DNA of 61,174 nucleotides from an uncultured Pseudomonadota bacterium (GCA_903831455.1 CAIKXV010000059.1:1-61174), one strand, 5' to 3'; numbered from the stretch's first letter, positions 32,799 to 41,802 are shown. Notes: generated by a model from the sequence alone, not told the origin. Numbers and translations: made by a program.

Positions 32799-33992
32799 AT
32801 GGCGGAAGACCAGCAGAGCGACCTCGAAAGAACCGAACCAGCAAGCCCGCGGCGCCTCGAACAGGCTCGCGAGCAGGGACAGGTCGCCCGTTCGCTGGAA
32901 CTCACCACCTTTCTCATGCTGGTGGTCCCCGGCGCACTGCTGCTCACGGCCGGCTCGGGCATGGTCGAGGGACTGCAGGTGCTCGTGCGCCAGGCGTTGT
33001 CCCCCGACCGGATCGTGATGACCGATCCGGCGGCCGCCCTCGCGCAGCTGCGCGACCTCTTCCTGCATGCGTTGTGGGTGGTGGCGCCGCTGCTGGCCGC
33101 CAGCCTGCTCGTCGCGCTGTTCGCCCCGATGCTGCTGTCGGGCTGGCTGTTCAGCCCGCAGGCGCTGGAGCCGCGCGCGAGCCGCATAAGCCCGCTCGCC
33201 TGGCTCGGGCGGACCTTCTCCTGGCACGGCGCCGTCGAGCTCGCCAAGGCGGTGCTCAAGACGGTGCTGCTGGGCACTTTGCTGGTGATGGTGCTGTGGG
33301 ACCAGGCCGAGGCTTTCGCGCGCCTGGCCGCGCAGCCGCTGACCGCGGCGCTCGGCGACCTGGTCGAACTGATGCGCGCGGCCTTCGTCGCGGTGATGCT
33401 CGGGTTGCTGCTGGTGGTCGTGATCGACGTGCCCTTCCAGCTGTGGCAGCACGCGAAGCAACTGCGCATGACCAAGGAGGAAGTGCGCCAGGAGGCGCGC
33501 GAGACCGAGGGCAGCCCCGAACTGCGCGGGCGCATACGGCAGGTGCAGCGCGACATGGCCCGGCGCCGCATGATGGCCGAGGTGCCGCGTGCCGATGTCG
33601 TGGTGACGAACCCGACGCACTACGCGGTCGCGTTGCGCTACCAGGAGGGCCGCATGCGCGCCCCGCAGGTGGTGGCCAAGGGGGCGCGCGAAGTGGCCGA
33701 CCGGATCCTCGAACTCGCGCGCGAGAACGCCGTGCCGGTGCTGCAGGCCCCGCCGCTCGCCCGCGCGCTGCATCGGCACGCCGAACTGGGCGAGGCGGTG
33801 CCGGCCGCGCTCTACGGCGCCGTGGCCGAGGTGCTGGCGTGGGTCTACCAGTTGCGCCTTGCGCGCGACTACGGGGTCGCGGCCCCGGTACAGCCGCGGG
33901 AACTGGATGTCCCGGCCGATCTCGATCCCGGACCGGATCCGGATGACGAGTCGGACTCCCCGGCCTCCGCGCCAGCGCTGGCCGCGGGCTGA
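32799..33992 (+). CDS. flhB: Flagellar export apparatus protein FlhB
   Basis: Inner-membrane export switch of the flagellar type III system. The 397 residues start with a short hydrophilic cytosolic segment, then four transmembrane helices (about 35-55, 90-118, 148-168 and 190-212), then the cytosolic domain with the self-cleaving motif NPTH at 271-274 followed by YAVALRY. An acidic Pro/Asp-rich tail follows. It is the first gene of the rightward flagellar operon; flhA starts 13 bases downstream. Confidence 0.96.
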   Translation: MAEDQQSDLERTEPASPRRLEQAREQGQVARSLELTTFLMLVVPGALLLTAGSGMVEGLQVLVRQALSPDRIVMTDPAAALAQLRDLFLHALWVVAPLLAASLLVALFAPMLLSGWLFSPQALEPRASRISPLAWLGRTFSWHGAVELAKAVLKTVLLGTLLVMVLWDQAEAFARLAAQPLTAALGDLVELMRAAFVAVMLGLLLVVVIDVPFQLWQHAKQLRMTKEEVRQEARETEGSPELRGRIRQVQRDMARRRMMAEVPRADVVVTNPTHYAVALRYQEGRMRAPQVVAKGAREVADRILELARENAVPVLQAPPLARALHRHAELGEAVPAALYGAVAEVLAWVYQLRLARDYGVAAPVQPRELDVPADLDPGPDPDDESDSPASAPALAAG

Positions 33993-34005
33993 GGGCACCT
34001 GAGCC

Positions 34006-36114
34006 ATGGCCCTGCCTCCCACCCCGCCCGCCGCGATCGCCACCGGCCTGCCCGCCGGCGGCGGGATGGCGCTCAACCGGCTCGCGGCCCCGCTGCTCAT
34101 CGTGCTGGTGCTGGCGATGATGGTGCTGCCGCTGCCGACGCTGCTGCTCGACCTGCTCTTCACCTTCAACATCGCGCTGTCGGTGATCGTCCTGCTGGTC
34201 GCGCTCTACGCGCTGCGCCCGCTCGAGTTCTCGGTCTTCCCGACCATCCTGCTCATCACCACGCTGCTGCGCCTGTCGCTCAACGTCGCCTCGACGCGCG
34301 TCATCCTGCTGGAGGGGCACACCGGCCCGGATGCGGCCGGGCAGGTGATCGAGGCCTTCGGCCACTTCCTGATCGGCGGCAACTACGCGGTCGGCCTGAT
34401 CGTGTTCGTGATCCTGGTCGTGATCAACTTCGTGGTGATCACCAAGGGCGCCGGCCGCATCGCCGAGGTGGCCGCGAGGTTCACGCTCGATGCGATGCCC
34501 GGCAAGCAGATGGCCATCGACGCCGATCTCAACGCCGGGCTCATCCGCGAGGACGAGGCGCGGCGGCGGCGCCAGGCGATCGCCGAGGAGGCGGACTTCT
34601 ACGGCTCGATGGACGGCGCGTCCAAGTTCGTCCGTGGCGATGCGGTGGCCGGCATCATCATCGTGGTCATCAACATCCTGGGCGGACTGGCCATCGGGAT
34701 CCTGCAGCACTCGATGAGCTTCGGCGATGCCCTGGAGGGGTACGTGCTGCTGACGATCGGCGACGGACTGGTCGCGCAGATCCCCGCCCTGGTGATCTCG
34801 ACCGCCGCGGGCATCGTGGTGAGCCGGGCCGGCAGCGAACAGGACCTGTCGGCGCAGTTCATCTCCCAGATGTTCAACCGGGCGCCGGTGCTCTACATCA
34901 CGGCCGGCATCATCGGGCTGGTGGGCCTGATCCCGGGCATGCCGAACCTGGCCTTCCTCGCCATCGCCGGGGCGATCGCCGCGGCTGGCTACTACGCGGA
35001 CCAGCGCACCCGCGCGGCCGCCGCCGCGCCGCCGCCACCACCGCCCGCCCGCCCGGAGGCCGCCGAGGTGGGGTGGAGCGACGTCGTCCCCGTGGACATG
35101 CTGGGCCTCGAGGTCGGTTATCGGCTGATTCCGCTGGTCGATCGCACGCAGGACGGAGAACTGCTCAAGAGGATCCGCGGCATCCGCAAGAAGATCGCGC
35201 AGGACATCGGATTCCTCGTGCCTGCGGTGCACATCCGCGACAACCTCGAACTGCGTCCGAACGCGTATCGCGTCCTGCTCAAGGGCGTGGATGCCGGCAG
35301 CGGCGAGGTCTTCCCGGGCATGTTCCTCGCGATCAACCCCGGGCGGGTGCTGGGCAGCGTGCAGGGCACGGCGACTCGCGATCCGGCGTTCGGATTGCCG
35401 GCCACGTGGGTGGAGGCCGGCGCGCGCGACCAGGCCCAGAGCCTGGGCTACACCGTGGTCGATGCCGGGACGGTCGTCGCCACGCACCTGTCGAGCGTGA
35501 TCCAGACGCACGCGAGCGAACTCCTGGGGCGCGAGGAGACCCAGGCGTTGCTCGACCACGTGGGTCGCGATGCGCCGCGCCTGATCGAGGATCTGGTGCC
35601 GAAGGTGCTGCCGCTGACCGTGGTGCAGAAGGTGCTGCAGAACCTCCTCGCCGACGGCGTGCACATCCGCGACATGCGCAGCATCCTCGAGACGCTGGCC
35701 GCCCACGCCGCCCGCACCCAGGATCCGGAGGAGCTGACCGTCGAGGTTCGGATCGCGCTCGGACGCGCGATCGTGCAGTCGGTGTTCGCCGCGGCCACCG
35801 AGCTGCCGGTGATCGCGCTCGACCCGGCGCTCGAACAGATGCTCACCCAGATCACCCAGGGCGTCGCCCGGGCCGGCGAGGGCGCCGGACTGGAGCCGGC
35901 GCTTGCCGAGGGGTTGCTGCAGCAGGCGGCGAGCCTCGCGCAGGCGCAGGAGCAGGGCGGGCAGCCGGCGGTACTGCTCGTGGCCCCCGCGCTGCGCGGG
36001 TTGCTGTCCCGATTCCTCCGGCGTGCGGTTCCGCAGTTGAAGGTGATCTCGCAGTCCGAGGTGCCTGACAATCGTACGGTGCGCGTAGTGGCCGTGCTCG
36101 GGGGACGCGCATGA
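34006..36114 (+). CDS. flhA: Flagellar export gate protein FlhA
   Basis: 702 residues: about eight N-terminal transmembrane helices containing the FHIPEP-family signatures (FSVFPTILLITTLLRLSLNVASTRVILLEGHTG, and ARFTLDAMPGKQMAIDADLNAG), a linker rich in Pro/Ala (about 335-350), and the cytosolic nonameric ring domain (VDMLGLEVGYRLIPLVD onward) that docks export chaperones. The stop overlaps the flhF start (ATGA). Confidence 0.97.
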   Translation: MALPPTPPAAIATGLPAGGGMALNRLAAPLLIVLVLAMMVLPLPTLLLDLLFTFNIALSVIVLLVALYALRPLEFSVFPTILLITTLLRLSLNVASTRVILLEGHTGPDAAGQVIEAFGHFLIGGNYAVGLIVFVILVVINFVVITKGAGRIAEVAARFTLDAMPGKQMAIDADLNAGLIREDEARRRRQAIAEEADFYGSMDGASKFVRGDAVAGIIIVVINILGGLAIGILQHSMSFGDALEGYVLLTIGDGLVAQIPALVISTAAGIVVSRAGSEQDLSAQFISQMFNRAPVLYITAGIIGLVGLIPGMPNLAFLAIAGAIAAAGYYADQRTRAAAAAPPPPPPARPEAAEVGWSDVVPVDMLGLEVGYRLIPLVDRTQDGELLKRIRGIRKKIAQDIGFLVPAVHIRDNLELRPNAYRVLLKGVDAGSGEVFPGMFLAINPGRVLGSVQGTATRDPAFGLPATWVEAGARDQAQSLGYTVVDAGTVVATHLSSVIQTHASELLGREETQALLDHVGRDAPRLIEDLVPKVLPLTVVQKVLQNLLADGVHIRDMRSILETLAAHAARTQDPEELTVEVRIALGRAIVQSVFAAATELPVIALDPALEQMLTQITQGVARAGEGAGLEPALAEGLLQQAASLAQAQEQGGQPAVLLVAPALRGLLSRFLRRAVPQLKVISQSEVPDNRTVRVVAVLGGRA

Positions 36115-37625
36115 TCGTCCGCCGCTTCCAGGCCGCGTCCACCCGGGAGGCCTTGCGCGAGGTACGCGAGGCGCTGGGGCCGGATGCGCTGATCCTGTCC
36201 AATCGACGCCTGCCCTCCGGCGGCGTGGAGCTGGTGGCGATGAGCGAGTCCACCCTCGACGCGGCGACCTTGCCCTCGCCGATCCCCGCGCGGGCGGAGC
36301 CGCCCGCGCACTGGCAGGCGATCGATGCCTACCAGAAGGCGGCGCGTGCGGTCGACGATACCCCCGCCCCGTTCCCGCCCCGAGCCGTCGGGGCGCCCGG
36401 TCCGTTCCCGGCGCGATCCGTCGAGGCTCCCGCGCCGGTCGTCGGGCGGCTGGCCCCTGCGCCGGCCGCGGATCTGCCCCAGGTGCTGCGACGACCGGAC
36501 GGTCGTGCCGCGCGCATGCCCTTCGCCGCGGCGGCCCCGTCCACGCCGCCGTCGAACACGTCCGGGGCGACGCCGCCGGGGCGGCTCGTAGCGCCGGCCG
36601 CAGCCCCGGCGGCGGCGGACGCGCCGTCCGCGGCGCTCCCCGATCCCGTCGACACGATCGCCCCCGCGATGGCGGACCTGGCCGCCGAGTTGCGCTCGCT
36701 GCGTTCGCTCGTCGAGCAGCAGCTGGGGGGGTTCGCATGGGCCGACCAGGCACGCCGCTCGCCCGAGCAGGTCGAGGTGCTGCGTCGGCTTCTGGCCGCA
36801 GGCCTGAGCAGCGGGCTCGCGCGCGAACTGGCCGCCAGCGCGGCCGAGACCCTGCGCGACCTGCCCGGCAACGGCACCGCGGTCGATGCGCTCTGGCGGC
36901 AGGTGCGCAGCCTGCTGCTCGAGCGGCTGCGCGGGCTGTGCGAGTCGGGCGACACCAGCGGGCGCGGCGGCGTGTTCGCGCTGGTGGGCCCCACCGGTGT
37001 GGGCAAGACCACGACGGTGGCCAAGCTCGCCGCGCGTTGCGTGATCGCGCGCGGAGCGGCGAGCACCGCGCTGCTCAGCACCGATGGCTTCAGGGTGGGG
37101 GCGCTCGACCAGTTGCGCATCTACGGGCGCATCCTCGGGGTTCCGGTGATCGCGGTGCGCGACGAGAACGAGCTCGAGGCGACGCTGCGCGAGGTGGGCT
37201 CCCGGCACCTCACGCTGATCGACACCGTGGGCATGAGCCAGCGCGATCGCCGGATCGCCGAGCAGGTCGCGCTGCTGTGCGGCGAGGGACGGCCGGTGCA
37301 GCGGGTGCTCCTGCTGTCGGCCGCGGCCTCGGGCAGCACGCTGGAGGACGTCGTCCAGCGCTATGGCGGCGCGGGGCTGGCCGGCTGCGTGCTCACCAAG
37401 ATCGACGAGGCCCTGTCCCTCGGTGGCGTCCTCGACGTGGTGCTCAGGCACGGGCTGCGCGTGCTGTTCGTGACCAACGGACAGCGGGTGCCCGAGGACC
37501 TGCACCTGCCCAACCCGCTCTACCTGGTCGATCGTGCGCTGCGGGGCCGCGAGGGCGAGAATCCGTTCGTCCCCACCGACGAGGATTTCCCGCTGGTCGC
37601 CGCCAGTGGTGGGGCCGGTGTCTGA
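36111..37625 (+). CDS. flhF: Flagellar SRP-like GTPase FlhF
   Basis: 504 residues: an N-terminal B-domain (MIVRRFQAASTREALREVREALGPDALILSNRRL), a long Pro/Ala-rich spacer (about 70-180), and the NG GTPase domain with P-loop VGPTGVGKTTTVAKLAA, LLSTDGFRVGALDQL, LIDTVGMSQRD and LTKIDEALSLGG. In the family it fixes flagellum number and polar position. Its presence with FlhG argues for polar flagellation. It is coupled to flhA and flhG by overlaps. Confidence 0.95.
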   Translation: MIVRRFQAASTREALREVREALGPDALILSNRRLPSGGVELVAMSESTLDAATLPSPIPARAEPPAHWQAIDAYQKAARAVDDTPAPFPPRAVGAPGPFPARSVEAPAPVVGRLAPAPAADLPQVLRRPDGRAARMPFAAAAPSTPPSNTSGATPPGRLVAPAAAPAAADAPSAALPDPVDTIAPAMADLAAELRSLRSLVEQQLGGFAWADQARRSPEQVEVLRRLLAAGLSSGLARELAASAAETLRDLPGNGTAVDALWRQVRSLLLERLRGLCESGDTSGRGGVFALVGPTGVGKTTTVAKLAARCVIARGAASTALLSTDGFRVGALDQLRIYGRILGVPVIAVRDENELEATLREVGSRHLTLIDTVGMSQRDRRIAEQVALLCGEGRPVQRVLLLSAAASGSTLEDVVQRYGGAGLAGCVLTKIDEALSLGGVLDVVLRHGLRVLFVTNGQRVPEDLHLPNPLYLVDRALRGREGENPFVPTDEDFPLVAASGGAGV

Positions 37626-38508
37626 TAACGCGCCCGACCAGGCCCAGGGGCTTCGTCGGCTGTTCGGCGGAGCGGGCCTGCGCAGCCTGGTCTTCCTGTC
37701 CGCCTCGTCCGCCCTGGGCCAGACCGCGCTGGCGGCCAATGTCGCGCACCTGCTGGCCCGCCATGGCGGTTCGGTCCTGCTGCTCGACGCGTCCGGCTCG
37801 TCGCGGGCGGCGGCCCGCTGGTTCGCGTCGGTGAGCCGGGGCGATCTCGCCGACGTGCTGGAGGGGCGTCGCGTGCTCGACGAGGTGCTGCTCGCATTGC
37901 CGGGTGGAGCGAGCCTGTTGCCGTGCGGACGCTGGGTGCCGGGATTCCGGCCGATCGGCTGGCTGTTGCCGGATCTCGCCGCGCGCTTCGATATCGTGCT
38001 GGTCGATGTGCCGCCGGACCGCGTGCACGACTGGTGGCCGGTGGCCGCGCATGCGAGTGCGGTGGCGGTCGGCTCCGGGGAGGATGCCCGCTCGCTCACG
38101 GCGGGGTACTCGCTGCTCAAGCGCCTGTCCGGGCGGCTGGGCCGCCAGCAGTACCTCGGGTGGATCGGGCGCGCGGCCTCGAGCGCGACGGCGGCGGTCG
38201 CGGCGGGCCGAATCGTTCGCGCCGCGCGCCGGTTCCTCGACCTCCCGGTGGAGATGGCGATGGCCGTTCGCGAGGACCCGGCGCTCGATCTCGCGCTTCG
38301 CCAGCGCCGGCCGCTGGCCGACGCCTTCCCCGCGTGCCCGGCCGCGGTCGATTTCGCGGCATTCGCCGGCCGGGTCCTGTCCTTGCCCGGATCCGCGTTG
38401 CCGGCAGGGGCCGCCTGGGCGGCGCTGTTCGACGACGACGGGGCCGGACACCCGGATCCGGCTCGCGCGCCCGGGCGGCGCGAACCGGTGTACCCGGCCG
38501 TCTCCTGA
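37618..38508 (+). CDS. flhG: FlhG/FleN-like MinD-family protein with degenerate P-loop
   Basis: 296 residues aligning by eye with FleN/FlhG: LVFLSASSALGQTALAANVAHLLARHGGSVLLLDAS, the LADVLEGRRVLDEVLL segment, IVLVDVPPD (Walker B position), and a conserved C terminus FLDLPVEMAMAVREDPALDLALRQRRPLADAFP. The deviant Walker A KGGVGKT is replaced by SSALGQT, so both P-loop lysines are absent, and the DADLGLAN-type switch is DASGSSRA. ATP binding is doubtful. The GTG start overlaps flhF by 8 bases. In the family it restrains flagellar number and FleQ. Confidence 0.8.
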   Translation: MSDNAPDQAQGLRRLFGGAGLRSLVFLSASSALGQTALAANVAHLLARHGGSVLLLDASGSSRAAARWFASVSRGDLADVLEGRRVLDEVLLALPGGASLLPCGRWVPGFRPIGWLLPDLAARFDIVLVDVPPDRVHDWWPVAAHASAVAVGSGEDARSLTAGYSLLKRLSGRLGRQQYLGWIGRAASSATAAVAAGRIVRAARRFLDLPVEMAMAVREDPALDLALRQRRPLADAFPACPAAVDFAAFAGRVLSLPGSALPAGAAWAALFDDDGAGHPDPARAPGRREPVYPAVS

Positions 38509-38516
38509 GCCGTCCG

Positions 38517-38536
38517 CGCCAGTCGCGGGACTGGCG
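38517..38536 (+). other. Hairpin between flhG and fliA
   Basis: CGCCAGTC and GACTGGCG form a perfect 8-bp stem with a GCGG loop, 8 bases past the flhG stop. No T-run follows. It may tune read-through or mRNA processing before fliA. Confidence 0.4.
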
Positions 38537-38583
38537 CCGCTTGCTGGTAGTATCCGACAGCGATTTCCGCGCCCGACTGCACG

Positions 38584-39306
38584 ATGCCACCGACCGCCTC
38601 AATCGACGACAAGGACGCCCTGGCCAAGGAAATGGCGCCGCTCGTCAAGCGGATCGCCTATCACTTCATGACGCGCCTGCCGGCCAGCGTCGAGGTCGAC
38701 GACCTCATCCAGGCCGGACTGATCGGGCTGCTCGACGCAGCCGACCACTTCGACAGCACCCAGGGCGCCCAGTTCGAGACCTACGCGGTCCAGCGCATCC
38801 GCGGGTCCATGCTCGACGAATTGCGGCAGGCCGACTGGCTGCCGCGCAACGTGCGCAAGAACCTGCGCAAGATCGAGGCCGCCGTCGCCAAGCTCGAGCA
38901 GAAGTTCGGGCGTGCGCCGAGCGAAACCGAACTGGCCGACGAGATGCAGGTGCCGCTGGCCGACTACCAGCACATGCTGGGCGATGCCCGCGGCTCGCAA
39001 CTGCTCCACTACGAGGACTTCCAGCAGTCCGAGGACGGCGATTTCTTCGATTTCTTCCTGGCCGACAACCAGGCCAATCCGCTGGCGATCATCGAGGACA
39101 AGGGGTTTCGCCAGATGCTGGTCGCCTCGATCAGCCACCTGCCCGAACGCGAGAAGCTGGTGATGGGGCTCTACTACGAGAAGGAGCTCAACCTCAAGGA
39201 AATCGGCGAGGTGCTGGGGGTGAGCGAGTCGCGCGTGTGCCAGCTGCACAGCCAGGCGGTCTCGCGCCTGCGTGCGCGCATGCGCGAGTGGACGCAGCGT
39301 ACCTGA
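38584..39306 (+). CDS. fliA: Flagellar sigma factor FliA (sigma-28)
   Basis: 240 residues with region 2 (LVKRIAYHFMTRLPASVEVDDLIQAGLIGLLDAADHFD, QFETYAVQRIRGSMLDELRQADWLPR), region 3, and region 4 helix-turn-helix (NLKEIGEVLGVSESRVCQLHSQAVSRLR). It directs late flagellar and motility promoters and is held by FlgM, encoded about 2.1 kb away, until hook completion. Sigma-28-type elements are seen upstream of flgM. Confidence 0.97.
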   Translation: MPPTASIDDKDALAKEMAPLVKRIAYHFMTRLPASVEVDDLIQAGLIGLLDAADHFDSTQGAQFETYAVQRIRGSMLDELRQADWLPRNVRKNLRKIEAAVAKLEQKFGRAPSETELADEMQVPLADYQHMLGDARGSQLLHYEDFQQSEDGDFFDFFLADNQANPLAIIEDKGFRQMLVASISHLPEREKLVMGLYYEKELNLKEIGEVLGVSESRVCQLHSQAVSRLRARMREWTQRT

Positions 39307-39333
39307 TCGGCGATCGCCTCCGGGACCCGCTGC

Positions 39334-40074
39334 ATGGACAAGGCGAGCATCGTCGGCCTGCTGCTGGGACTGCTCGCCGTGGTCGGCGGGCTGCTGCTGG
39401 AGGGAGGGCATCCCGGCTCGCTGCTGCAGCCGACCGCGTTCGTGATCGTGGTCGGAGGCACCGTGGGTGCCGTGCTGCTGCAGAACAGCCCGGCCCACTT
39501 CGCCGAGGCCATGCGCCTCGCGCGGTGGGTATTCGCGCCTCCGCGCCTCGAGCCCGGTGAACTGATCGCGCGCATCACCGGGTGGAGCCAGGCGGCCCGC
39601 CGCGGCGGGCTGCTTGCGCTCGAGGCGTTCATCGAACAGTCCGGCGACCCCTTCGAGCGCAAGGCCTTGCAGCTGCTGGTCGATGGCGCCGAGCCGCAGG
39701 TGCTGCGCGAGGCGATGGAAGTGGAGATCGACGCCTTCGAGGCGCGGCGACGGGCGGCCGCGCGCGTCTGGGAGGCGGCCGGGGGCTATGCGCCGACGAT
39801 CGGCATCCTCGGCGCGGTCATGGGCCTGATCCACGTGATGGAAAACCTCACCGACCCTGCCCGGCTGGGCGCGGGCATCGCGGTCGCCTTCGTGGCCACG
39901 GTGTATGGGGTCGGACTGGCGAACCTGGTGTTCCTTCCGATCGCCGGCAAGATCCGCATGCACGTGGCCCGCGAGGTGGTGCTTCGCGAGATGCTGGTGG
40001 AGGGGGTTGCCTCGATCGCCAGCGGCGAGAACCCGCGGGCGATCGCGCTGCGGCTGGAAGGCTACGCGGGCTGA
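39334..40074 (+). CDS. motC: Flagellar stator protein MotC (MotA family)
   Basis: 246 residues, four transmembrane helices, with the MotA/ExbB region AGGYAPTIGILGAVMGLIHVMENLTDPARLGAGIAVAFVATVYGVGLANLVFLPIAGKI. The length (about 246 versus 280-295 for MotA) and the pairing with MotD downstream fit the MotCD stator set of Pseudomonas and betaproteobacteria. It starts 27 bases after fliA, with no che genes between. Confidence 0.92.
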   Translation: MDKASIVGLLLGLLAVVGGLLLEGGHPGSLLQPTAFVIVVGGTVGAVLLQNSPAHFAEAMRLARWVFAPPRLEPGELIARITGWSQAARRGGLLALEAFIEQSGDPFERKALQLLVDGAEPQVLREAMEVEIDAFEARRRAAARVWEAAGGYAPTIGILGAVMGLIHVMENLTDPARLGAGIAVAFVATVYGVGLANLVFLPIAGKIRMHVAREVVLREMLVEGVASIASGENPRAIALRLEGYAG

Positions 40075-40089
40075 GGCCCGCGCGCGGGC

Positions 40090-40890
40090 ATGGCACGCCA
40101 CCGCCGTCGTCGATCCGAGGAAGACACCGACCGGCCGGACCGCTGGCTGGTGTCCTATGCCGATCTGATCACCCTGCTGTTCGCCTTCTTCGTGGTCATG
40201 TACGCGATCTCGCAGGTGAGCGAGAGCAAGTATCGCGTGCTGAGCGATGCGCTGGTGCAGGCCTTCCAGAGCCAGGCGCGCCCGGTCGATCCCGATGCAC
40301 AGGCCGACCCGTCGCGCGCGCTGGTCGGCAGCGAGCGCGGTGCGATCGTCGGCGCGGCCCCCAGCCCGGCCGAGGAGCGTGCGCTGCGCGAGGCGCTGGC
40401 GCGCATGAAGGTCCTGGCGGGGGAACTCAAGTCCCTGCTCGATCCGCTGGTCAACCAGGGCCTGGTGCGCGTGAGCGAGACCCGCCAGGGGCTGGTGATC
40501 GAGATCAACGCGAACGCGCTGTTCCGGTCGGGACAGGCCAGCATCGAGCCGACCGCGTCCGAGACGCTGGCCCAGGTCGCGCGCAAGCTGGCCAGCACCC
40601 GCAGCGCGATCCGGGTCGAGGGGCATACCGACGATGTACCGATCGCCACCGCCGCGTTCGCTTCCAACTGGGAACTGTCGGCCGCCAGGGCGGCAGCCGT
40701 CGTCCGGTTGTTCGTCGAGAGCGGTATCCCGGCCTCGCGGCTCACGGCCATCGGGCATGCCGACAACCAGCCGGTCGAGCCTGGCTCCAGCCCCGAGGCT
40801 CGCGCACGCAACCGCAGGGTGACCGTGACGGTCTCCGCTCAGGCCGAGGCCGGGCACACGGGCGCGGTACGACCGGCCCCCGTTCGATAG
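40090..40890 (+). CDS. motD: Flagellar stator protein MotD (MotB family)
   Basis: 266 residues: a basic N terminus, one transmembrane helix with the proton-binding Asp in SYADLITLLFAFFVVMYAIS, a periplasmic linker and an OmpA-like peptidoglycan-binding domain (ANALFRSGQASIEPT, VEGHTDDVPI, LSAARAAAVVRLFVESGI, NRRVTVTV). It forms the ion channel with MotC. It converges on flgN with a gap of only 4 bases. Confidence 0.95.
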   Translation: MARHRRRRSEEDTDRPDRWLVSYADLITLLFAFFVVMYAISQVSESKYRVLSDALVQAFQSQARPVDPDAQADPSRALVGSERGAIVGAAPSPAEERALREALARMKVLAGELKSLLDPLVNQGLVRVSETRQGLVIEINANALFRSGQASIEPTASETLAQVARKLASTRSAIRVEGHTDDVPIATAAFASNWELSAARAAAVVRLFVESGIPASRLTAIGHADNQPVEPGSSPEARARNRRVTVTVSAQAEAGHTGAVRPAPVR

Positions 40891-40894
40891 GCGT

Positions 40895-41380
40895 TCAGGC
40901 CGAACCGAGGGTACGCGCCGGTCCGCCGGTGTGCGATTGTCCGTCCGGGCCGTAGAGCGTCGGCTGCGGGGCGCTGCCCATGGCGGCGAGCAGACGCTGG
41001 TTGGTCTGCAGGCGCGCCTCGATCAGCAGGCCGTTGGCCCGGTTGAGCGACTGGGCCTCGCGCGCGGTATCGAGCAGGGCGCGCCAGGCGGCCGCCAGCG
41101 TGGCCCGCTCGGGTCCGGCCTCGGTCTCGAGCCAGCGGCCCATGCCTTCGCGATCGGTCGGCAGGCCGATCGCGGCAAGATAGCCCACGCGTCGTGCCGC
41201 GAAGGCGTTGAGCGCGGACACGCGCTGTGTCTTCGCCGCGGCGATCTGCACCACGCCGTCGATGTCCCGTGCCTCGAGCGCCCGCGCTTCCTCGCGCAGC
41301 AGCGCCAGGAAATCCCCGAAGGCGCTGGCCTCGGCGTGGAGGTCAGCGATGAAACGCGCGCGTTCCGCGCGGTCGGGCAC
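40895..41380 (-). CDS. flgN: Flagellar export chaperone FlgN
   Basis: 161 residues, mostly alpha-helical, with FIADLHAEASAFGDFLALLREEARALEARDIDGVVQIAAAKTQRV near the N terminus, the FlgN pattern, and a C-terminal SLNRANGLLIEARLQTNQRLLAAM amphipathic helix that binds FlgK and FlgL. The substrates are encoded at 51.7-55.0 kb. It starts 17 bases after flgM. Confidence 0.88.
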   Translation of the reverse strand: MPDRAERARFIADLHAEASAFGDFLALLREEARALEARDIDGVVQIAAAKTQRVSALNAFAARRVGYLAAIGLPTDREGMGRWLETEAGPERATLAAAWRALLDTAREAQSLNRANGLLIEARLQTNQRLLAAMGSAPQPTLYGPDGQSHTGGPARTLGSA

Positions 41381-41397
41381 CGGTGCGCTCCGGCGTT

Positions 41398-41700
41398 TCA
41401 GCCGCGCTGCAGCAGCAGTTCGCGCGCGCTGGACAGGAGCCGGTCGGCGACCACGCCGGAGTCGACCTGGAAGCGACCCTCGGCGATGGCCTGGCGGATC
41501 GACTGCACCTTCTCGCCGTCGACCACCGGCACCCCGGAGAGCACCCCTTCGAGTTCGTTCAGGCGCGTGGACAAGTTGGTGATCGCAACGCTGTCGCTCG
41601 CGGTCGCGGTGCCGGAGGGTGCCGCGGCCGAGGGGCGGTTGGACGACTCCGTCACCCTGCCGATGGGATTCGCACCGGGAATCGAATTGTCGATCTTCAT
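41398..41700 (-). CDS. flgM: Anti-sigma-28 factor FlgM
   Basis: 100 residues: a disordered N terminus starting MKIDNSIPGANPIGRV, a Ser/Ala-rich middle and the helical sigma-binding C terminus (VQSIRQAIAEGRFQVDSGVVADRLLSSARELLLQ). I chose the ATG at 41700 since the AAAGGG site is too close to the ATG at 41706; that alternative adds only two residues. It is transcribed with flgN and preceded by two sigma-28-type elements. Confidence 0.92.
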   Translation of the reverse strand: MKIDNSIPGANPIGRVTESSNRPSAAAPSGTATASDSVAITNLSTRLNELEGVLSGVPVVDGEKVQSIRQAIAEGRFQVDSGVVADRLLSSARELLLQRG

Positions 41701-41713
41701 CTTCATGGACCCT

Positions 41714-41740
41714 TTAACGGCACGTTCCGCGAAAACTTGA
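41714..41740 (-). promoter_or_regulatory. Sigma-28 promoter of flgM-flgN
   Basis: On the minus strand TCAAGTTT, an 11-bp spacer and GCCGTTAA match the FliA consensus TAAAGTTT-N11-GCCGATAA with two mismatches. The -10 lies about 14 bases before the flgM start, so the leader is very short. Confidence 0.8.
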
Positions 41741-41785
41741 GCTCGACGCGCCGGCGTCGAGAACGGTCGGTTGGCGGGCGCGGGT

Positions 41786-41801
41786 TGGCACTCCACCTGC
41801 C
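41786..41801 (+). promoter_or_regulatory. Sigma-54-like -24/-12 element facing flgA antisense
   Basis: TGGCAC-N5-CTGCC has the exact GG-N10-GC spacing and a perfect -24 half. It points right, antisense to flgA, with no gene directly downstream. It may be chance or an antisense-RNA promoter. Confidence 0.25.
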
Positions 41802-41802
41802 T

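Noticed and set aside
38532-38545. Sigma-54-like TGGCGCCGCTTGC before fliA
   Set aside because: The GG to GC spacing is two bases too short for a -24/-12 promoter.
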